NCBI RefSeq assembly: GCF_020252395.1
Contig: NZ_JADCDB010000009.1
Location: 83,172 to 147,171, forward strand
DNA from: Aestuariivirga sp.
GTDB lineage: Bacteria; Pseudomonadota; Alphaproteobacteria; Rhizobiales; Aestuariivirgaceae
Length of the DNA: 64,000 nt
Direction: 5' to 3'
Positions within the stretch are counted from its first letter, which is position 1; every line of letters begins with the position of its first letter. Position numbers and translations under genes: made by a program. Shown here in pieces: positions 37,425-46,407 of this stretch. The notes under the pieces were generated by a model. The model saw only the letters and a list, made by a program, of their open reading frames with translations. It was not told where the DNA came from and searched no databases.

Positions 37425-38326
37425 ACAACGTCGTGGGATGGTATCTAAAAGGAATCGATTTCGAAAATGCGCCTGCGTCTATGCGTGAACTTCAGGATTC
37501 CGGTGCCCGCACTGAGCTTCAAAAGACTGAATTGCTACAATCGGCGAAATGGGAGCCTCTTATCCAAGGGAAGCGGCATAGACAAATGACGGGTTGGGTC
37601 GCACTTGAGGAGCTGGCGACCTTCCGTCGAGGCATTGCGACCGGCGCGAACGGGTACTTTCTCTTGTCATGTGAACAACTCGATACCTTGGGTATCAATC
37701 AAGATCGCTGCTTGCCTTGCGTTGGTAGGGCGAGTGATGTGAAGGGGCTGATCTACGACACTATCGAGTTTGAGAGCGCGGTTGCTGCTGGTGCAAAGCT
37801 CTTCCTGCTTAATCTTATGGACCCGCTGACAGAGGCAGAGCAACGCTACGTCAAGTCAGGAGAAGATGGGGGTTTGACTTCACGGTTCCTACTGAAAGCC
37901 CGTCGACCGTGGTACAGCATGGAGCAACGCAAAATTGCGCCTATTTGGTCAGCTGTTTTCGGAAGAGGCGATCTCAAGTTTGTCTTCAATGAAGCTGGTG
38001 TGCGCAACCTTACCAACTTTCACTGCATATACCCCAAGAGCAATGATACTGTTCATCAACGCGCATTAACGCTGTGCTTAAATTCCGCCACCAGCAGGGC
38101 ATCTTCGAAGTTGCACGGTAGGGTTTACGGAGGCGGGTTGAACAAGTTCGAGCCCAACGACCTTAAGGCAATTCAAGTGCCAGACTTGAGGCAAGTTCCA
38201 AGAGAGACCCTGGTCGAGATGGCTAACTTACTTAGTCTCTTGAACACGACGCCGACTGACCTCTCGCTGCATGAAGCCGCAGACGCCATTTGCAATGAAG
38301 CAGGCGCGGCTGCGTCCCGCACCTAA
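37421..38326 (+). CDS. DNA methyltransferase, target-recognition half (split gene)
   Basis: 301 residues. It continues the gamma-class architecture: WVALEELATFRRGIATGANGYFLLS is the usual start of the specificity domain after the catalytic domain, and KFEPNDLKAIQVPDLRQVP is typical of its end. It starts at an ATG overlapping the stop of the catalytic half (37421-37424). The two could act as a heterodimer, or be fused by -1 slippage on AAAAAA. It meets the endonuclease gene tail to tail with a 4-bp overlap. Confidence 0.82.
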   Translation: MNNVVGWYLKGIDFENAPASMRELQDSGARTELQKTELLQSAKWEPLIQGKRHRQMTGWVALEELATFRRGIATGANGYFLLSCEQLDTLGINQDRCLPCVGRASDVKGLIYDTIEFESAVAAGAKLFLLNLMDPLTEAEQRYVKSGEDGGLTSRFLLKARRPWYSMEQRKIAPIWSAVFGRGDLKFVFNEAGVRNLTNFHCIYPKSNDTVHQRALTLCLNSATSRASSKLHGRVYGGGLNKFEPNDLKAIQVPDLRQVPRETLVEMANLLSLLNTTPTDLSLHEAADAICNEAGAAASRT

Positions 38327-39228
38327 GCTCGAAGTAAGTCGCATATGCGCTTCCCATCGACTTGAATCTTCCCGCCAAGAGGTCGCGCATAAATGTCGTG
38401 GCGACCATTCTTTGTGAGCCGGTCCACCACTTCCAACTTGGGGTATTCGGAAACTTCGCCAACGCCGTGTCCCACCGAGATAGGCACGAATATCGTATAT
38501 TTGCGCGATCGTGCAGGGTTTTCAATAGTCAGCTTTTTTGCAGAAGCAATGTATTGCAGAATTTCCCTTATGCCGACGGCATAAACCGCGTCGAGAAACA
38601 CCTGTGTGTAAAGCTGAGGCTTGTCGTGGACTTCGATCCACCGATAGACTTTTATCAGGTCCTCTACCTTCACCGTAAAATTCAGTTCTGGTGTAGTTAC
38701 CTTCCTACCGGCCGCAAGTTGTACTGCAACATACTTGGCGTGAACCTTTGATTCCATTCGGCTCGACCGAACCTCAATCGCGCCAAGGGATTTGCCCACC
38801 TCTCCTGCTAGTTCGCCGGTGTCTAGGTTCGAAACGTCATTCGCCAAAGAGCAATCGTTCCTCACGATCAGAAGGTCCGCTCTCTTGCCGTACTTGCAGG
38901 TATCCTTGATACCTTTGCGGTAGTGTTCATCGAATCCCTCCTCTCCAGCGATGATTTTGCTGCTGAAACCATAGTGAATGGCTCGATACTCAGTCATCGC
39001 ATCGTTGAGGGCCGCCGCTAGCGTTACTTCCGCCCAATCACCAAGAGCTTGCTCTGCTTGAAATTTGGAGTCGGCGAAACTTGGCACTCTGATCTTGGCT
39101 GGTTGCGGCGTCTCGCCCCCAAATTCGAGTTTGTCGGCTTCTATGCCCTTTTTCTTGAGTGAATTGATTGCATTGGCAAGTGGATTCTTGAGGGATTCGA
39201 GATAGCTCATGAGCACTTGATGGCTCAT
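38323..39228 (-). CDS. AccI-like type II restriction endonuclease
   Basis: 301 residues. FQAEQALGDWAEVTLAAALND, GKRADLLIVRND and LGAIEVRSSRMES form a PD-(D/E)xK-like core. FTVKVEDLIKVYRWIEVHD and QVFLDAVYAVGIREIL resemble the AccI restriction family (GTMKAC) as I recall it. Convergent with the methyltransferase genes, a common R-M layout. AT-richer than neighbours, so acquired. Start choice between 39228, 39210 and 39258 is uncertain. Specificity is inferred, not proven. Confidence 0.72.
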   Translation of the reverse strand: MSHQVLMSYLESLKNPLANAINSLKKKGIEADKLEFGGETPQPAKIRVPSFADSKFQAEQALGDWAEVTLAAALNDAMTEYRAIHYGFSSKIIAGEEGFDEHYRKGIKDTCKYGKRADLLIVRNDCSLANDVSNLDTGELAGEVGKSLGAIEVRSSRMESKVHAKYVAVQLAAGRKVTTPELNFTVKVEDLIKVYRWIEVHDKPQLYTQVFLDAVYAVGIREILQYIASAKKLTIENPARSRKYTIFVPISVGHGVGEVSEYPKLEVVDRLTKNGRHDIYARPLGGKIQVDGKRICDLLRA

Positions 39229-39404
39229 AGCTGGCGAAAGAACAAGAGGGCGGCACATTTAACAGTGCCAGGCACTGGGCACGTTGTGCCCACGGTCGTA
39301 GCAGTCGCCAGATATTTCCGGGCGAGTATTCCGGCGAACGGACGATGCAAAGCATTGCTCAGCGAGGCCCGAAAGGGCGGCTACGAGTTGGTGTTTGGGA
39401 TAGT

Positions 39405-39481
<77 letters not shown>

Positions 39482-39577
39482 GTGATTTCTCTGATAACGG
39501 TTCGGGAAACGGTTCGTAAGCGGACCATGACTCCCTAACCATCTGATATTCTTACACTCTCTCCACTCAGACCCGCC

Positions 39578-39586
39578 GCTTAGAAG
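39578..39586. repeat. Right attachment core (9 bp)
   Basis: GCTTAGAAG, direct repeat of 27355-27363; marks the right end of the element. Confidence 0.85.
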
Positions 39587-39619
39587 GCACTTGCTCTAGT
39601 CCAGCTGAGCTACGGGGTC
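39578..39619 (-). tRNA. 5' half of the disrupted tRNA-Arg(TCT) gene
   Basis: Minus strand reads acceptor GACCCCG, D-arm TAGCTCAGCTGGACTAGAGC, anticodon 5' stem AGTGC and loop CTTCTAA, then element sequence. Acceptor GACCCCG pairs with CGGGGTC and AGTGC with GCACT of the fragment at 27319-27363. Not functional alone. Confidence 0.93.
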
Positions 39620-39628
39620 CTTGAAACC

Positions 39629-39937
39629 TCAATGCGTCCAGTTGACGGACCGGCCGAATTTGAAATTGTCGGAATAGGACTTCTTGATGAATTTGGCCAC
39701 CGGGGCCACCGGCAGCACCTGATAGGCCAGACCCTCGCGCTCGCAATAGGCGATGGCCTCCTCCTTGGTGTCGAAGGTGAGCTTCACCTGGCTCTTGGTG
39801 TCGGCCGAGGAGGTCCAGCCCATCAGCGGGTCCACCGTGCGGGGCGCGGAGGCCACGAATTCCAGCACCCAGTTGTCAAGCTTCGCCTTGCCGGACTGCA
39901 TGGCGTTGCGAGCGGGCTTGTAGATGCGGACGGACAT
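39629..39937 (-). CDS. NDUFS4-like accessory subunit of respiratory complex I
   Basis: 102 residues. RIYKPARNAMQSGKAKLDNWVLEF, DPLMGWTSSADTKSQVKLTF and FKFGRSVNWTH are the ETC complex I subunit signature (18-kDa/NDUFS4 homologue), found in alphaproteobacteria and mitochondria. It stabilises the NADH-oxidising arm at the membrane. Monocistronic. Confidence 0.95.
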   Translation of the reverse strand: MSVRIYKPARNAMQSGKAKLDNWVLEFVASAPRTVDPLMGWTSSADTKSQVKLTFDTKEEAIAYCEREGLAYQVLPVAPVAKFIKKSYSDNFKFGRSVNWTH

Positions 39938-39973
39938 GGGCTCTCTTCCCTCTCATCGACTGCGGGAGGCCGG

Positions 39974-40050
39974 TGGTCGGGGTGGCGAGATTTGAACTCA
40001 CGACCCCCTGCGCCCAAGGCAGGTGCGCTACCAGACTGCGCTACACCCCG
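39974..40050 (-). tRNA. tRNA-Pro(TGG)
   Basis: 77 nt with encoded CCA. Acceptor CGGGGTG/CACCCCG, anticodon stem CCTGC/GCAGG with loop CTTGGGC (anticodon TGG), T-loop TTCAAAT. Confidence 0.95.
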
Positions 40051-40116
40051 ATTTTGGCCTCCGCCGGGCTCCGCTCATACCGGGAATGTCACCGTCGGGC
40101 AAGGCTCGGGCGCTCC

Positions 40117-40608
40117 TCAGGGCGATGGCGCGCCCGGTTCCTCGGCATTGTCGAAGATCCGGTGGTAAACCACGTTGCCGGAGTGGATGTCCTTCTTCCT
40201 GGCGGTGCCGGCGGGAAGCTCCAGCACGGCCTTGACCGGCTCGGTGATGCCGATGGTGTCGAGCGACTTCGGCACCGTGTTCTCGGCGATATAGGCAATC
40301 GTGCCATCGGCCCGGATGAACAGCATGTCGAGCGGGATGTAGGTGTTCTTCATCCACATGGAGACGGGGCGCGGGTCGCCGAAGTCGAACAGCATGCCAT
40401 GGCCCTCCGGCAGGCGCTGGCGGAACATCAAACCGCGTTCCCGGGTCGTGTCGGTGTCGGCGATTTCGACGGTGAACATGATGGCATCGCCGTCGGTGGC
40501 GATGGTCAGGGGCTCGATCTTGGTCAGTGCCTCGCCGGCCCGGAGCAAGCCAGTGGGCAACAGCACGAGAAAGGCGCAGAGAATGATTGTCAGGGCATGG
40601 TTCTTCAT
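40117..40608 (-). CDS. DUF192 family exported protein
   Basis: 163 residues with a signal peptide (HALTIILCAFLVLLPTGLL). TRERGLMFRQRLPEGHGMLFDF, VSMWMKNTYIPLDMLFI and VLELPAGTARKKDI are the DUF192 core, a small beta-barrel of unknown function in the periplasm. It precedes no clear partner; the double cold-shock gene lies upstream on the same strand. Confidence 0.93.
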   Translation of the reverse strand: MKNHALTIILCAFLVLLPTGLLRAGEALTKIEPLTIATDGDAIMFTVEIADTDTTRERGLMFRQRLPEGHGMLFDFGDPRPVSMWMKNTYIPLDMLFIRADGTIAYIAENTVPKSLDTIGITEPVKAVLELPAGTARKKDIHSGNVVYHRIFDNAEEPGAPSP

Positions 40609-40649
40609 GGCCTGCAGTCCTTCCCGCTCAATTGTTGCAGAACTTTGTC

Positions 40650-41231
40650 CTACTGGGTATGGGCCGGGCCGCCCTCGAGCGACAGGCGCACTTCCGCCGC
40701 CATCTTGCCCTTGGGGCCGTCACCGAAACGGATGTAGATCCAGCTGTCCGGCTGCAGATCGGCGATCGCCGTCTTGCGCAGGGTTTCCATGTGAACGAAA
40801 ATGTCGGGCTGGCCCTCGCCCTCGGAGGCGAAGCCAAAGCCGCGGGCGCGGTTGAACCACTTCACCTTGGCGCGGATCCAGCCGCTGGACGGCGTCACCG
40901 CGGTGTGCGTGCGCGGGCGGCGCTCCACCGGGTTGATGGCCGTCGAGGGGTCCACCGCCAGCACGCGCAGGCACTGGTAACCCTTCTGCCGGGCCACAGC
41001 CTCGCAGACGATGCGTGTGCCTTCGAGCGGCGCGTCGAACCCATCGCGCTTCAGGCAGCTGAGATGCAGCAGCACATCCTGCATACCGTTGTCGGGAATG
41101 ATGAAGCCGTAACCGCGGCCGACATCGAACCACTTCACAAGCCCGCTGACCTGCAAGATGCGAATGTTGCTGTCGGGCGAGTCGGCCTGTGGAGTTACCT
41201 GCTCGCCGTTCACTTCGCCGCTCACCGCCAT
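40650..41231 (-). CDS. Tandem cold-shock-domain protein
   Basis: 193 residues. Two cold-shock domains: residues 28-92 ([29 protein letters not shown]) and 118-185 ([29 protein letters not shown]). The second domain is nearer consensus; the first has HLSCLKR in place of HISAVER. The linker is polar. Such double-CSD proteins bind nucleic acids and are typical of Hyphomicrobiales. Confidence 0.93.
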   Translation of the reverse strand: MAVSGEVNGEQVTPQADSPDSNIRILQVSGLVKWFDVGRGYGFIIPDNGMQDVLLHLSCLKRDGFDAPLEGTRIVCEAVARQKGYQCLRVLAVDPSTAINPVERRPRTHTAVTPSSGWIRAKVKWFNRARGFGFASEGEGQPDIFVHMETLRKTAIADLQPDSWIYIRFGDGPKGKMAAEVRLSLEGGPAHTQ

Positions 41232-41559
41232 GTCACCAACTCTGTCCCCGGTGCGGCTTATACTTCAGCCCTGCCGCCAGTCCTGCCCAATCTGCGCAAA
41301 TCCGCGGCGTTTGTACAGCCCTGCCAAATGGGCCGTTTGGAAAACCGCAAGCGGCCCATGCAGAATTCCCAAAGTGCGGCCTGCCGGCATCAGGCGCCAC
41401 CCCGCAAAGACCCGCAATCACTGACGATTCACGCATGCCGTGGGCGCTGAGTCCGGCATCGCCCGAAGGCATGACGCCGGACCGTCACCGCACCGCCGCA
41501 CCGCGCGGCGCCCCATGCATTGCAGGCGGCGCTCCAGGTTTCGCCCGCAGCGCACCGAA

Positions 41560-42321
41560 TCACGCGGCGCCCATGCGGCCCATCAACGCGCCCAGCAGCG
41601 GGCCCGAGTCAGCGTGGATCACGAGGTCCGCGAGGCCATCGAGACCTGTCTCCTCGCGGTTGAGGATGACGAGCGGCGAGCGGTTCTGCTTGGCCAGCAC
41701 CGGGAAACCCGCCGCAGGGAAGACCTGCAGCGATGAGCCGATGGCGATAAAGAGATCGGCATTGAGCGTTGCGGCGCGCGCATCCGCCATTTCCTGTTCC
41801 GGCATCGCCTGGCCGAACGAGATCGTGGCGGATTTCACGATGCCGCCGCAGGCGGTGCAGCGGGGCGCCCGGCCTGTGGCCACGATCTTGTCTTTCACCC
41901 AGTCGATTTCGTGGCGAAGCCCGCAGGACAGGCACTTGGCATGGGTGGCGTTGCCATGGATCTCGATAATGCGCTCCGCCGAGATGCCTGAGGCCTGGTG
42001 CAGCCCGTCGATGTTCTGGGTGATGACATGCGAAACGTGCCCCATGCCGGCAAGCCGCGCCACAGCACGGTGGCTGGGGCCGGGTTCCACATCGCCGATC
42101 GCCTCGCGGATCGCCAGGAAGCGCCGCCAGGCCTCGAGCCGGGTGTCCTCCGAGGCGAGGAACTCACTGAAGTCGATGGGCTTGAACCTCGTCCAGAAGC
42201 CGCCGGGCGAACGAAAGTCCGGAATGCCGCATTCGGTGGATATGCCGGCCCCGGTGAAAACCACCGCCCGCCTGGCGCGCTGGACCATAAGGGCCAGTTC
42301 CTCTATCTGTCCGTCATTCAC
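41560..42321 (-). CDS. Sir2-family NAD-dependent protein deacylase
   Basis: 253 residues. NAD-binding GAGISTECGIPDFRSP, catalytic QNIDGLHQASG with the active-site His nearby (EIHGNATHAKC), zinc ligands CLSCG and CTACGG, and C-terminal GSSLQVFPAAG. It removes acyl groups from lysines, using NAD. It is divergent from gloA, with which it shares an 11-bp gap. Confidence 0.93.
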   Translation of the reverse strand: MNDGQIEELALMVQRARRAVVFTGAGISTECGIPDFRSPGGFWTRFKPIDFSEFLASEDTRLEAWRRFLAIREAIGDVEPGPSHRAVARLAGMGHVSHVITQNIDGLHQASGISAERIIEIHGNATHAKCLSCGLRHEIDWVKDKIVATGRAPRCTACGGIVKSATISFGQAMPEQEMADARAATLNADLFIAIGSSLQVFPAAGFPVLAKQNRSPLVILNREETGLDGLADLVIHADSGPLLGALMGRMGAA

Positions 42322-42332
42322 GAGGTGACCCC

Positions 42333-42752
42333 ATGAAATATCTCCACACCATGATCCGCGTCTCGAACCTCGAGCAGTCGCTCGACTTCTTCATCAACAA
42401 GCTCGGCTTCGTCGAGCAGCGCCGCTACGAGAACGAGAAGGGCCGCTTTACGCTGGTTTTCGTCGCCGCCCCCGAAAGCCCGGATTCGCCGGTCGAGCTG
42501 ACCTACAACTGGGACCCGGAAGTCTATACCGGCGGCCGCAACTTCGGCCACCTCGCACTTGGCGTCGACAATATCTACGACTACTGCGCCAACCTCCAGA
42601 AGCACGGCATCACTATCAACCGCCCACCGCGCGATGGCCGCATGGCCTTCATCCGCACACCCGACGGCATCTCGATCGAGCTCCTCCAGAAGGGTGAGGC
42701 GCTGCCGATGACCGAACCGTGGAGCTCGATGCAGAATACCGGAACATGGTGA
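42333..42752 (+). CDS. gloA: Lactoylglutathione lyase (glyoxalase I)
   Basis: 139 residues. MIRVSNLEQSLDFFINKLGF, GRFTLVFVAAPE, VELTYNWDPEVYTGGRNFGHLALGV and GISIELLQKG are GloA blocks, with metal ligands His, Glu, His, Glu of the vicinal-oxygen-chelate fold. It detoxifies methylglyoxal using glutathione. Confidence 0.95.
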   Translation: MKYLHTMIRVSNLEQSLDFFINKLGFVEQRRYENEKGRFTLVFVAAPESPDSPVELTYNWDPEVYTGGRNFGHLALGVDNIYDYCANLQKHGITINRPPRDGRMAFIRTPDGISIELLQKGEALPMTEPWSSMQNTGTW

Positions 42753-42764
42753 CGGGCCAGGCCC

Positions 42765-43142
42765 TCACCACACCCCCTTCACCTCATAGGCCTCGTCCAT
42801 GCCAGGCCAAGGCGGCATCGTCACGCCGACGCAGTGCAGCGGCTCCTCGCCATCGTTCCTGAATTGGAAATGCGCGCCGGCCGGGATCGAGACCGAAATC
42901 CCCGCCCACAGATCCGCCGTCACCTCCATGTCGCCGAGCTTGCGCCACATGCGGCCCTGCCCATGGGTGACGAGCCACACCTCCTCCACCGTGCGATGCG
43001 CCACCGCCTTCGACACCGCCCGCGGCGGCAGCGTAAACTGCGCCATGGAGCCGCGCGAGGTGGCGGCGAGGATCCGCACCTCGGAACCGTCGGGTGCTGT
43101 GACGTCCGGATCAAGCGAGCGCTCGCGCGTCGAGAGGCTCAT
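42765..43142 (-). CDS. Cupin-domain protein
   Basis: 125 residues. A single cupin barrel: VAHRTVEEVWLVTHGQGRMW (motif 1, with His and Glu) and GAHFQFRNDGEEPLHCVGVTMPP (motif 2). It could bind a metal or small ligand. Its start overlaps the SDR stop (ATGA at 43139-43142), so the two genes are coupled and may act on a related substrate. Confidence 0.87.
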   Translation of the reverse strand: MSLSTRERSLDPDVTAPDGSEVRILAATSRGSMAQFTLPPRAVSKAVAHRTVEEVWLVTHGQGRMWRKLGDMEVTADLWAGISVSIPAGAHFQFRNDGEEPLHCVGVTMPPWPGMDEAYEVKGVW

Positions 43143-43885
43143 GCCATCAACTGCCCGCCATTGACCTCGATCACCTGCCCGGTCACGTAGCCCGACGCCT
43201 CATCGCTGGCGAGATAGAGGAAGGCGCCGGCGCAATCATGCGCCACGCCGAGGCGCTGCATGGGAATCGTCTTGCGCGTCGCCTCGCGCTTGGCCTCGTC
43301 CGAAAAGCGGTCATGGAACGCGGTGTGGATCGTGCCCGGCGACACGCAGTTGACGCGCACGCCATGGGCGGCCAATTCCTTCGCCAATGTCTTGGAGAAG
43401 GCGGAGACGAAGGCCTTGGCCCCGCCATAAACCGCCCCGCCCGGGCTCGATCCGGTGCGCGCCGCGATCGACGTGACATTGATGATGTTGCCCGAGCCCT
43501 GCTGCTTCATCAGTTTCGCGGCAAGGCGGCAGCAGTGGATGAGCTGGCGGCAGTTGAGGTCGAACACGCGGTCGATGAAGTCGTCCTCGAGATCGGTCGC
43601 CGCGACGCGGCCCACCAGGCTTCCGGCATTGTTGACAAGAACGTCGATGCGGCCGAAGCGGTTGAGCGCGGCGCCGGTGAGCTTTTCCGGCCCATCCTTC
43701 TCCGTGAGGTCGAGCTTCAGCGTGGCGATGCCGGCCTTCTCGATCTCACTGAGTTCCGGCCCACCGCCCAGATACTGCGCGAAGACCCTTGCACCCGCCG
43801 CCGAGAACGCGAGCGATGCCGCGCCGCCGATGCCGGTGACGCCGCCCGTCACCACCACAACCTTGCCCTTCAGATCGTCGAACAT
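43139..43885 (-). CDS. Short-chain dehydrogenase/reductase
   Basis: 248 residues. Cofactor motif VTGGVTGIGGAASLAF (TGxxxGIG), NNAGSLVG, catalytic Ser in TSIAARTGSS and YGGAK as YxxxK, and the C-terminal tail YVTGQVIEVNGGQLMA. NADH- or NADPH-dependent oxidoreductase of unknown substrate. Coupled to the cupin gene. Confidence 0.92.
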   Translation of the reverse strand: MFDDLKGKVVVVTGGVTGIGGAASLAFSAAGARVFAQYLGGGPELSEIEKAGIATLKLDLTEKDGPEKLTGAALNRFGRIDVLVNNAGSLVGRVAATDLEDDFIDRVFDLNCRQLIHCCRLAAKLMKQQGSGNIINVTSIAARTGSSPGGAVYGGAKAFVSAFSKTLAKELAAHGVRVNCVSPGTIHTAFHDRFSDEAKREATRKTIPMQRLGVAHDCAGAFLYLASDEASGYVTGQVIEVNGGQLMA

Positions 43886-43979
43886 GCCATCCCCTTCGCC
43901 TGCGCGGCATCATCGTTGCCGGCGGCGGCGATGGCAACAGCATCTTGCGGGTGGCGGCCCCACACGCCAAAATCGCGTC

Positions 43980-44363
43980 ATGGCACGCGGGCTGCTCATC
44001 TGGCTTTTCATCATGCTGGCGGAGACGATCCACGGCGTTCTTCGCGGGTTTCTGCTAGAGCCGCGCGTGGGATCGCACATGGCCGAGCGTGTGGGCTGGC
44101 CGGTGGCGGCGGTGCTGGTGCTTGCCATCGCCACGCTCGCCATCCGCTGGACCGGGCTCGCCTCGCGCAGGCAGTTGCTGCAGCTGGGAGCGGTATGGGC
44201 GGTGCTCACCCTGCTGTTCGAACTCGCCATCGGCGCGTTGCGCGGTCTCGGCGGGGCGGCGCTGGCCGGCGCGCTCAACCCATTCACCGGCAGCGTGTTG
44301 TGGAGTGCCACGCTGATGCTGGCCGCACCGTTCATCGCGGCCCGGCTAAGGGGCGTTGGGTGA
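43980..44363 (+). CDS. Hypothetical integral membrane protein (127 aa)
   Basis: Four membrane spans by eye: LIWLFIMLAETIHGVL, VGWPVAAVLVLAIATLAI, QLLQLGAVWAVLTLLFELAIG and VLWSATLMLAAPFIAARL. Loops include EPRVGSHMAERVGW. The family is not recognised with certainty. It overlaps the convergent DUF995-like gene by 18 bp. Confidence 0.75.
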   Translation: MARGLLIWLFIMLAETIHGVLRGFLLEPRVGSHMAERVGWPVAAVLVLAIATLAIRWTGLASRRQLLQLGAVWAVLTLLFELAIGALRGLGGAALAGALNPFTGSVLWSATLMLAAPFIAARLRGVG

Positions 44364-44774
44364 GGTTTGGCGCAGGCGGGCCACCCCGCTCTTGCCGTCG
44401 TCACGCACCCATTTGATCTTGTTGCCTGTCAGCTTGGTGACCGTGAAACAGAAGGTCTTGCCGCCATACCATTGTTGCCACTTCTGGCACAGCCTTTCGC
44501 CTGCCACCCACCAGCGGCCACGGTCCTTCGGCGTCATGTACTTGCCAAGCCCCACCGCCTCGCCCGAGCCGTCGACCACGCCGCCTGCGCGGTAGGTAAG
44601 CGGGATCTCGCCACCCAGCGGCACGGCGAGGTAGACGCGCTTGCCGCTAATGAAGGATTGGAGCTGGGCGTCGGCCAGTTTCTCCGCCGCGGCAGGCGCC
44701 ACAAGCAGGGCCAGCGCCAGGCCGGCGGGCAAGAACCGCAACGCCACGGCGCACGTAATGATCATGGTTCGCAT
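44346..44774 (-). CDS. DUF995-like exported protein
   Basis: 142 residues with a signal peptide (FLPAGLALALLVAPAAA). The body LTYRAGGVVDGSGE...RGRWWVAGERLCQKWQQWYGG...FCFTVTKLTGNKIKWVRDDG follows the GxW...CxxW pattern of small envelope proteins related to DUF995. Function unknown. Confidence 0.65.
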   Translation of the reverse strand: MRTMIITCAVALRFLPAGLALALLVAPAAAEKLADAQLQSFISGKRVYLAVPLGGEIPLTYRAGGVVDGSGEAVGLGKYMTPKDRGRWWVAGERLCQKWQQWYGGKTFCFTVTKLTGNKIKWVRDDGKSGVARLRQTSPNAP

Positions 44775-44837
44775 CGCCGGATCGTCTCCTCTGTTGTTTC
44801 CCGGTCAGCATACGCAGAAATTGGCCCGTCAGACCGC

Positions 44838-45389
44838 ATGCAAGCCTTCCAAGCCCTATTCCAGTTCCTGGCTTTCGACGCCGCCTGGGCTTCCGCGGTG
44901 GCCGGAGGTGCTGCCGGCTGGCCGTGGATCGGCGCCATTCCCGCCCTCGCCGTACTCGCCCTTCACCTTTTCGTGAGCCGGGCGGTTATCGGGGCGGAGC
45001 TGTGCGCCGTGCTGGCCATCGCACTCTTCGGCATTCTGCTGGAGACGGGTTTCATGGCGGCGGGCCTGGTGACATTCGCCGGCACGCCGGTGTTGGGCGT
45101 GCTGCCGCCCGTGTGGGTCTGGGCGCTTTGGCTGGGTTTCGCCAGCCTGCCCAATGGCAGCCTCGGCTGGCTCATGGGCCGTCCCGGGCTGCAGGCGCTG
45201 CTGGGCCTGGTCTTCGGCCCGCTGGCCTATTGGACAGGCGCCAAGATGGGGGCGGCGGATATGCCGCCGCCCGTATCGCTGGCGCTGATCGGGCTCGCCT
45301 GGGCGCTGGCCTTCCCCGCTATCATGGGGCTGGCGCAGGCCATTTCGCCGCGGCCCGGCGCGGGCGCCGGTCCGCGAATCAAGCAGTAA
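44838..45389 (+). CDS. DUF2878-like integral membrane protein
   Basis: 183 residues, about six spans, starting FQFLAFDAAWASAVAGGAAGWPWIGAIPALA, the pattern of DUF2878 proteins. SLGWLMGRPGLQALLGLVFGPLAYWTGAKMGAA adds to the match. Function unknown. The start at 44838 follows a leader of about 60 bp from the divergent gene. Confidence 0.75.
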   Translation: MQAFQALFQFLAFDAAWASAVAGGAAGWPWIGAIPALAVLALHLFVSRAVIGAELCAVLAIALFGILLETGFMAAGLVTFAGTPVLGVLPPVWVWALWLGFASLPNGSLGWLMGRPGLQALLGLVFGPLAYWTGAKMGAADMPPPVSLALIGLAWALAFPAIMGLAQAISPRPGAGAGPRIKQ

Positions 45390-45448
45390 GGCCCGCTTGC
45401 CCGAACTGCCGCGCCGCGGTCGATCCCTCAAGCCGGTGCCGTAGCGCG

Positions 45449-45910
45449 TCAGGCCTCGTCCTTTTCCGAGTGCTTGCGCCGCTTCGCAATGGCGCCGATT
45501 ATGGTCGAGATTGCCGGCAGCGCCAGCCCCGCCATCGACCCGCCGCCAAGGCCGCCCATCAGGGGCGCGGAGCGTATCTCGGTTTCGATCGAGTCCGCCG
45601 CCATGTCGCGGATTTCTTCCGCCAGCGCCATTTCGGGGCCCGGCTTGACGAAGGCGGCGATCGCCAGCGCCGCCGCTGCGAGCGCGAGGTTGATGAGGCC
45701 CAGGCCTGCGGGCGTCCACACCGGCCCCCACAGTGGGGAAAGCCAGGCGAAGAACCCCATGTTGATGAACACCAGCCCCAGCCCTGCGAAGAGCAGCGCG
45801 AAGCCGAAAAAGGCCGAGCGCTTCAGGGCGAAAGCGAGCTTGGCCTGCAGCAGCAGCAGTTCGCCGCGCAGGATGAGGCGGATGTGGCGGGAGAGGCTGT
45901 TAAGGTTCAT
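45449..45910 (-). CDS. Phage-holin-like superfamily membrane protein (PF07332 type)
   Basis: 153 residues. An amphipathic N-terminus (SLSRHIRLILRGELLLLQAKLAFALKR) precedes two membrane hairpin spans (FFGFALLFAGLGLVFINMGFF; LGLINLALAAAALAIAAFV) and a tail with EIRDMAADSIETEIR. These are housekeeping proteins despite the name, usually paired with DUF883 genes as here (12 bp gap). Role likely membrane stress. Confidence 0.83.
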   Translation of the reverse strand: MNLNSLSRHIRLILRGELLLLQAKLAFALKRSAFFGFALLFAGLGLVFINMGFFAWLSPLWGPVWTPAGLGLINLALAAAALAIAAFVKPGPEMALAEEIRDMAADSIETEIRSAPLMGGLGGGSMAGLALPAISTIIGAIAKRRKHSEKDEA

Positions 45911-45922
45911 GACCCGTTTTTC

Positions 45923-46174
45923 CTAATGCGCGGTGAGGCGGCCAATGACGATGCCAAGCGCCAGCGCGCCCGCCACGGTGGCCACCGGATGCCCGGCGAT
46001 AGTTTCTTCCGCATTCTCCAGCATGTCCTGGACGAGGCGGTTCAGTTCCGCGATCTGCTCTTGGGAGCCGCCTTGCGCCCCATCGCCGCCTGGCGGGTTC
46101 TGCGCCGCGCGAAGCTTGGCCAGCTCGGCCCGGATCTCGTCGAGTTCGGTCTGCAGCGTCTTTCCCAGCGCCAT
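45923..46174 (-). CDS. DUF883/YqjD-like membrane-anchored protein
   Basis: 83 residues. A charged coiled coil (TELDEIRAELAKLRAA...EQIAELNRLVQDMLENAEETIAGHP) is followed by a C-terminal membrane span VATVAGALALGIVIGRLTAH. Resembles the YqjD/ElaB ribosome-associated family. Coupled with the holin-like gene. Confidence 0.83.
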   Translation of the reverse strand: MALGKTLQTELDEIRAELAKLRAAQNPPGGDGAQGGSQEQIAELNRLVQDMLENAEETIAGHPVATVAGALALGIVIGRLTAH

Positions 46175-46407
46175 GCCATGTGCCTCCTTGCCAGTCCCGC
46201 CGCTTGGTAAGCGAAGTGCGAATGTGCGGCGGGAAATTTCTGACCTTCGATTGTAAACACTTTAACGGGTTTGTGGAAAGCTGAAGTCCATTGCAGGCGG
46301 CGGCCCCCCGGGGCCGAGGCATCACGCCGCCCCGCCCGCCGGAAGGTTCCGGCATCCCCCCTCGTCCATCGCGCGGGCTTGCCCGCCATCGACCTTTCGG
46401 GACTGCC

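Noticed and set aside
45449..45910. Prophage, from the holin-like annotation
   Set aside because: The PF07332 type with a DUF883 partner is a chromosomal housekeeping pair; no other phage genes are near.
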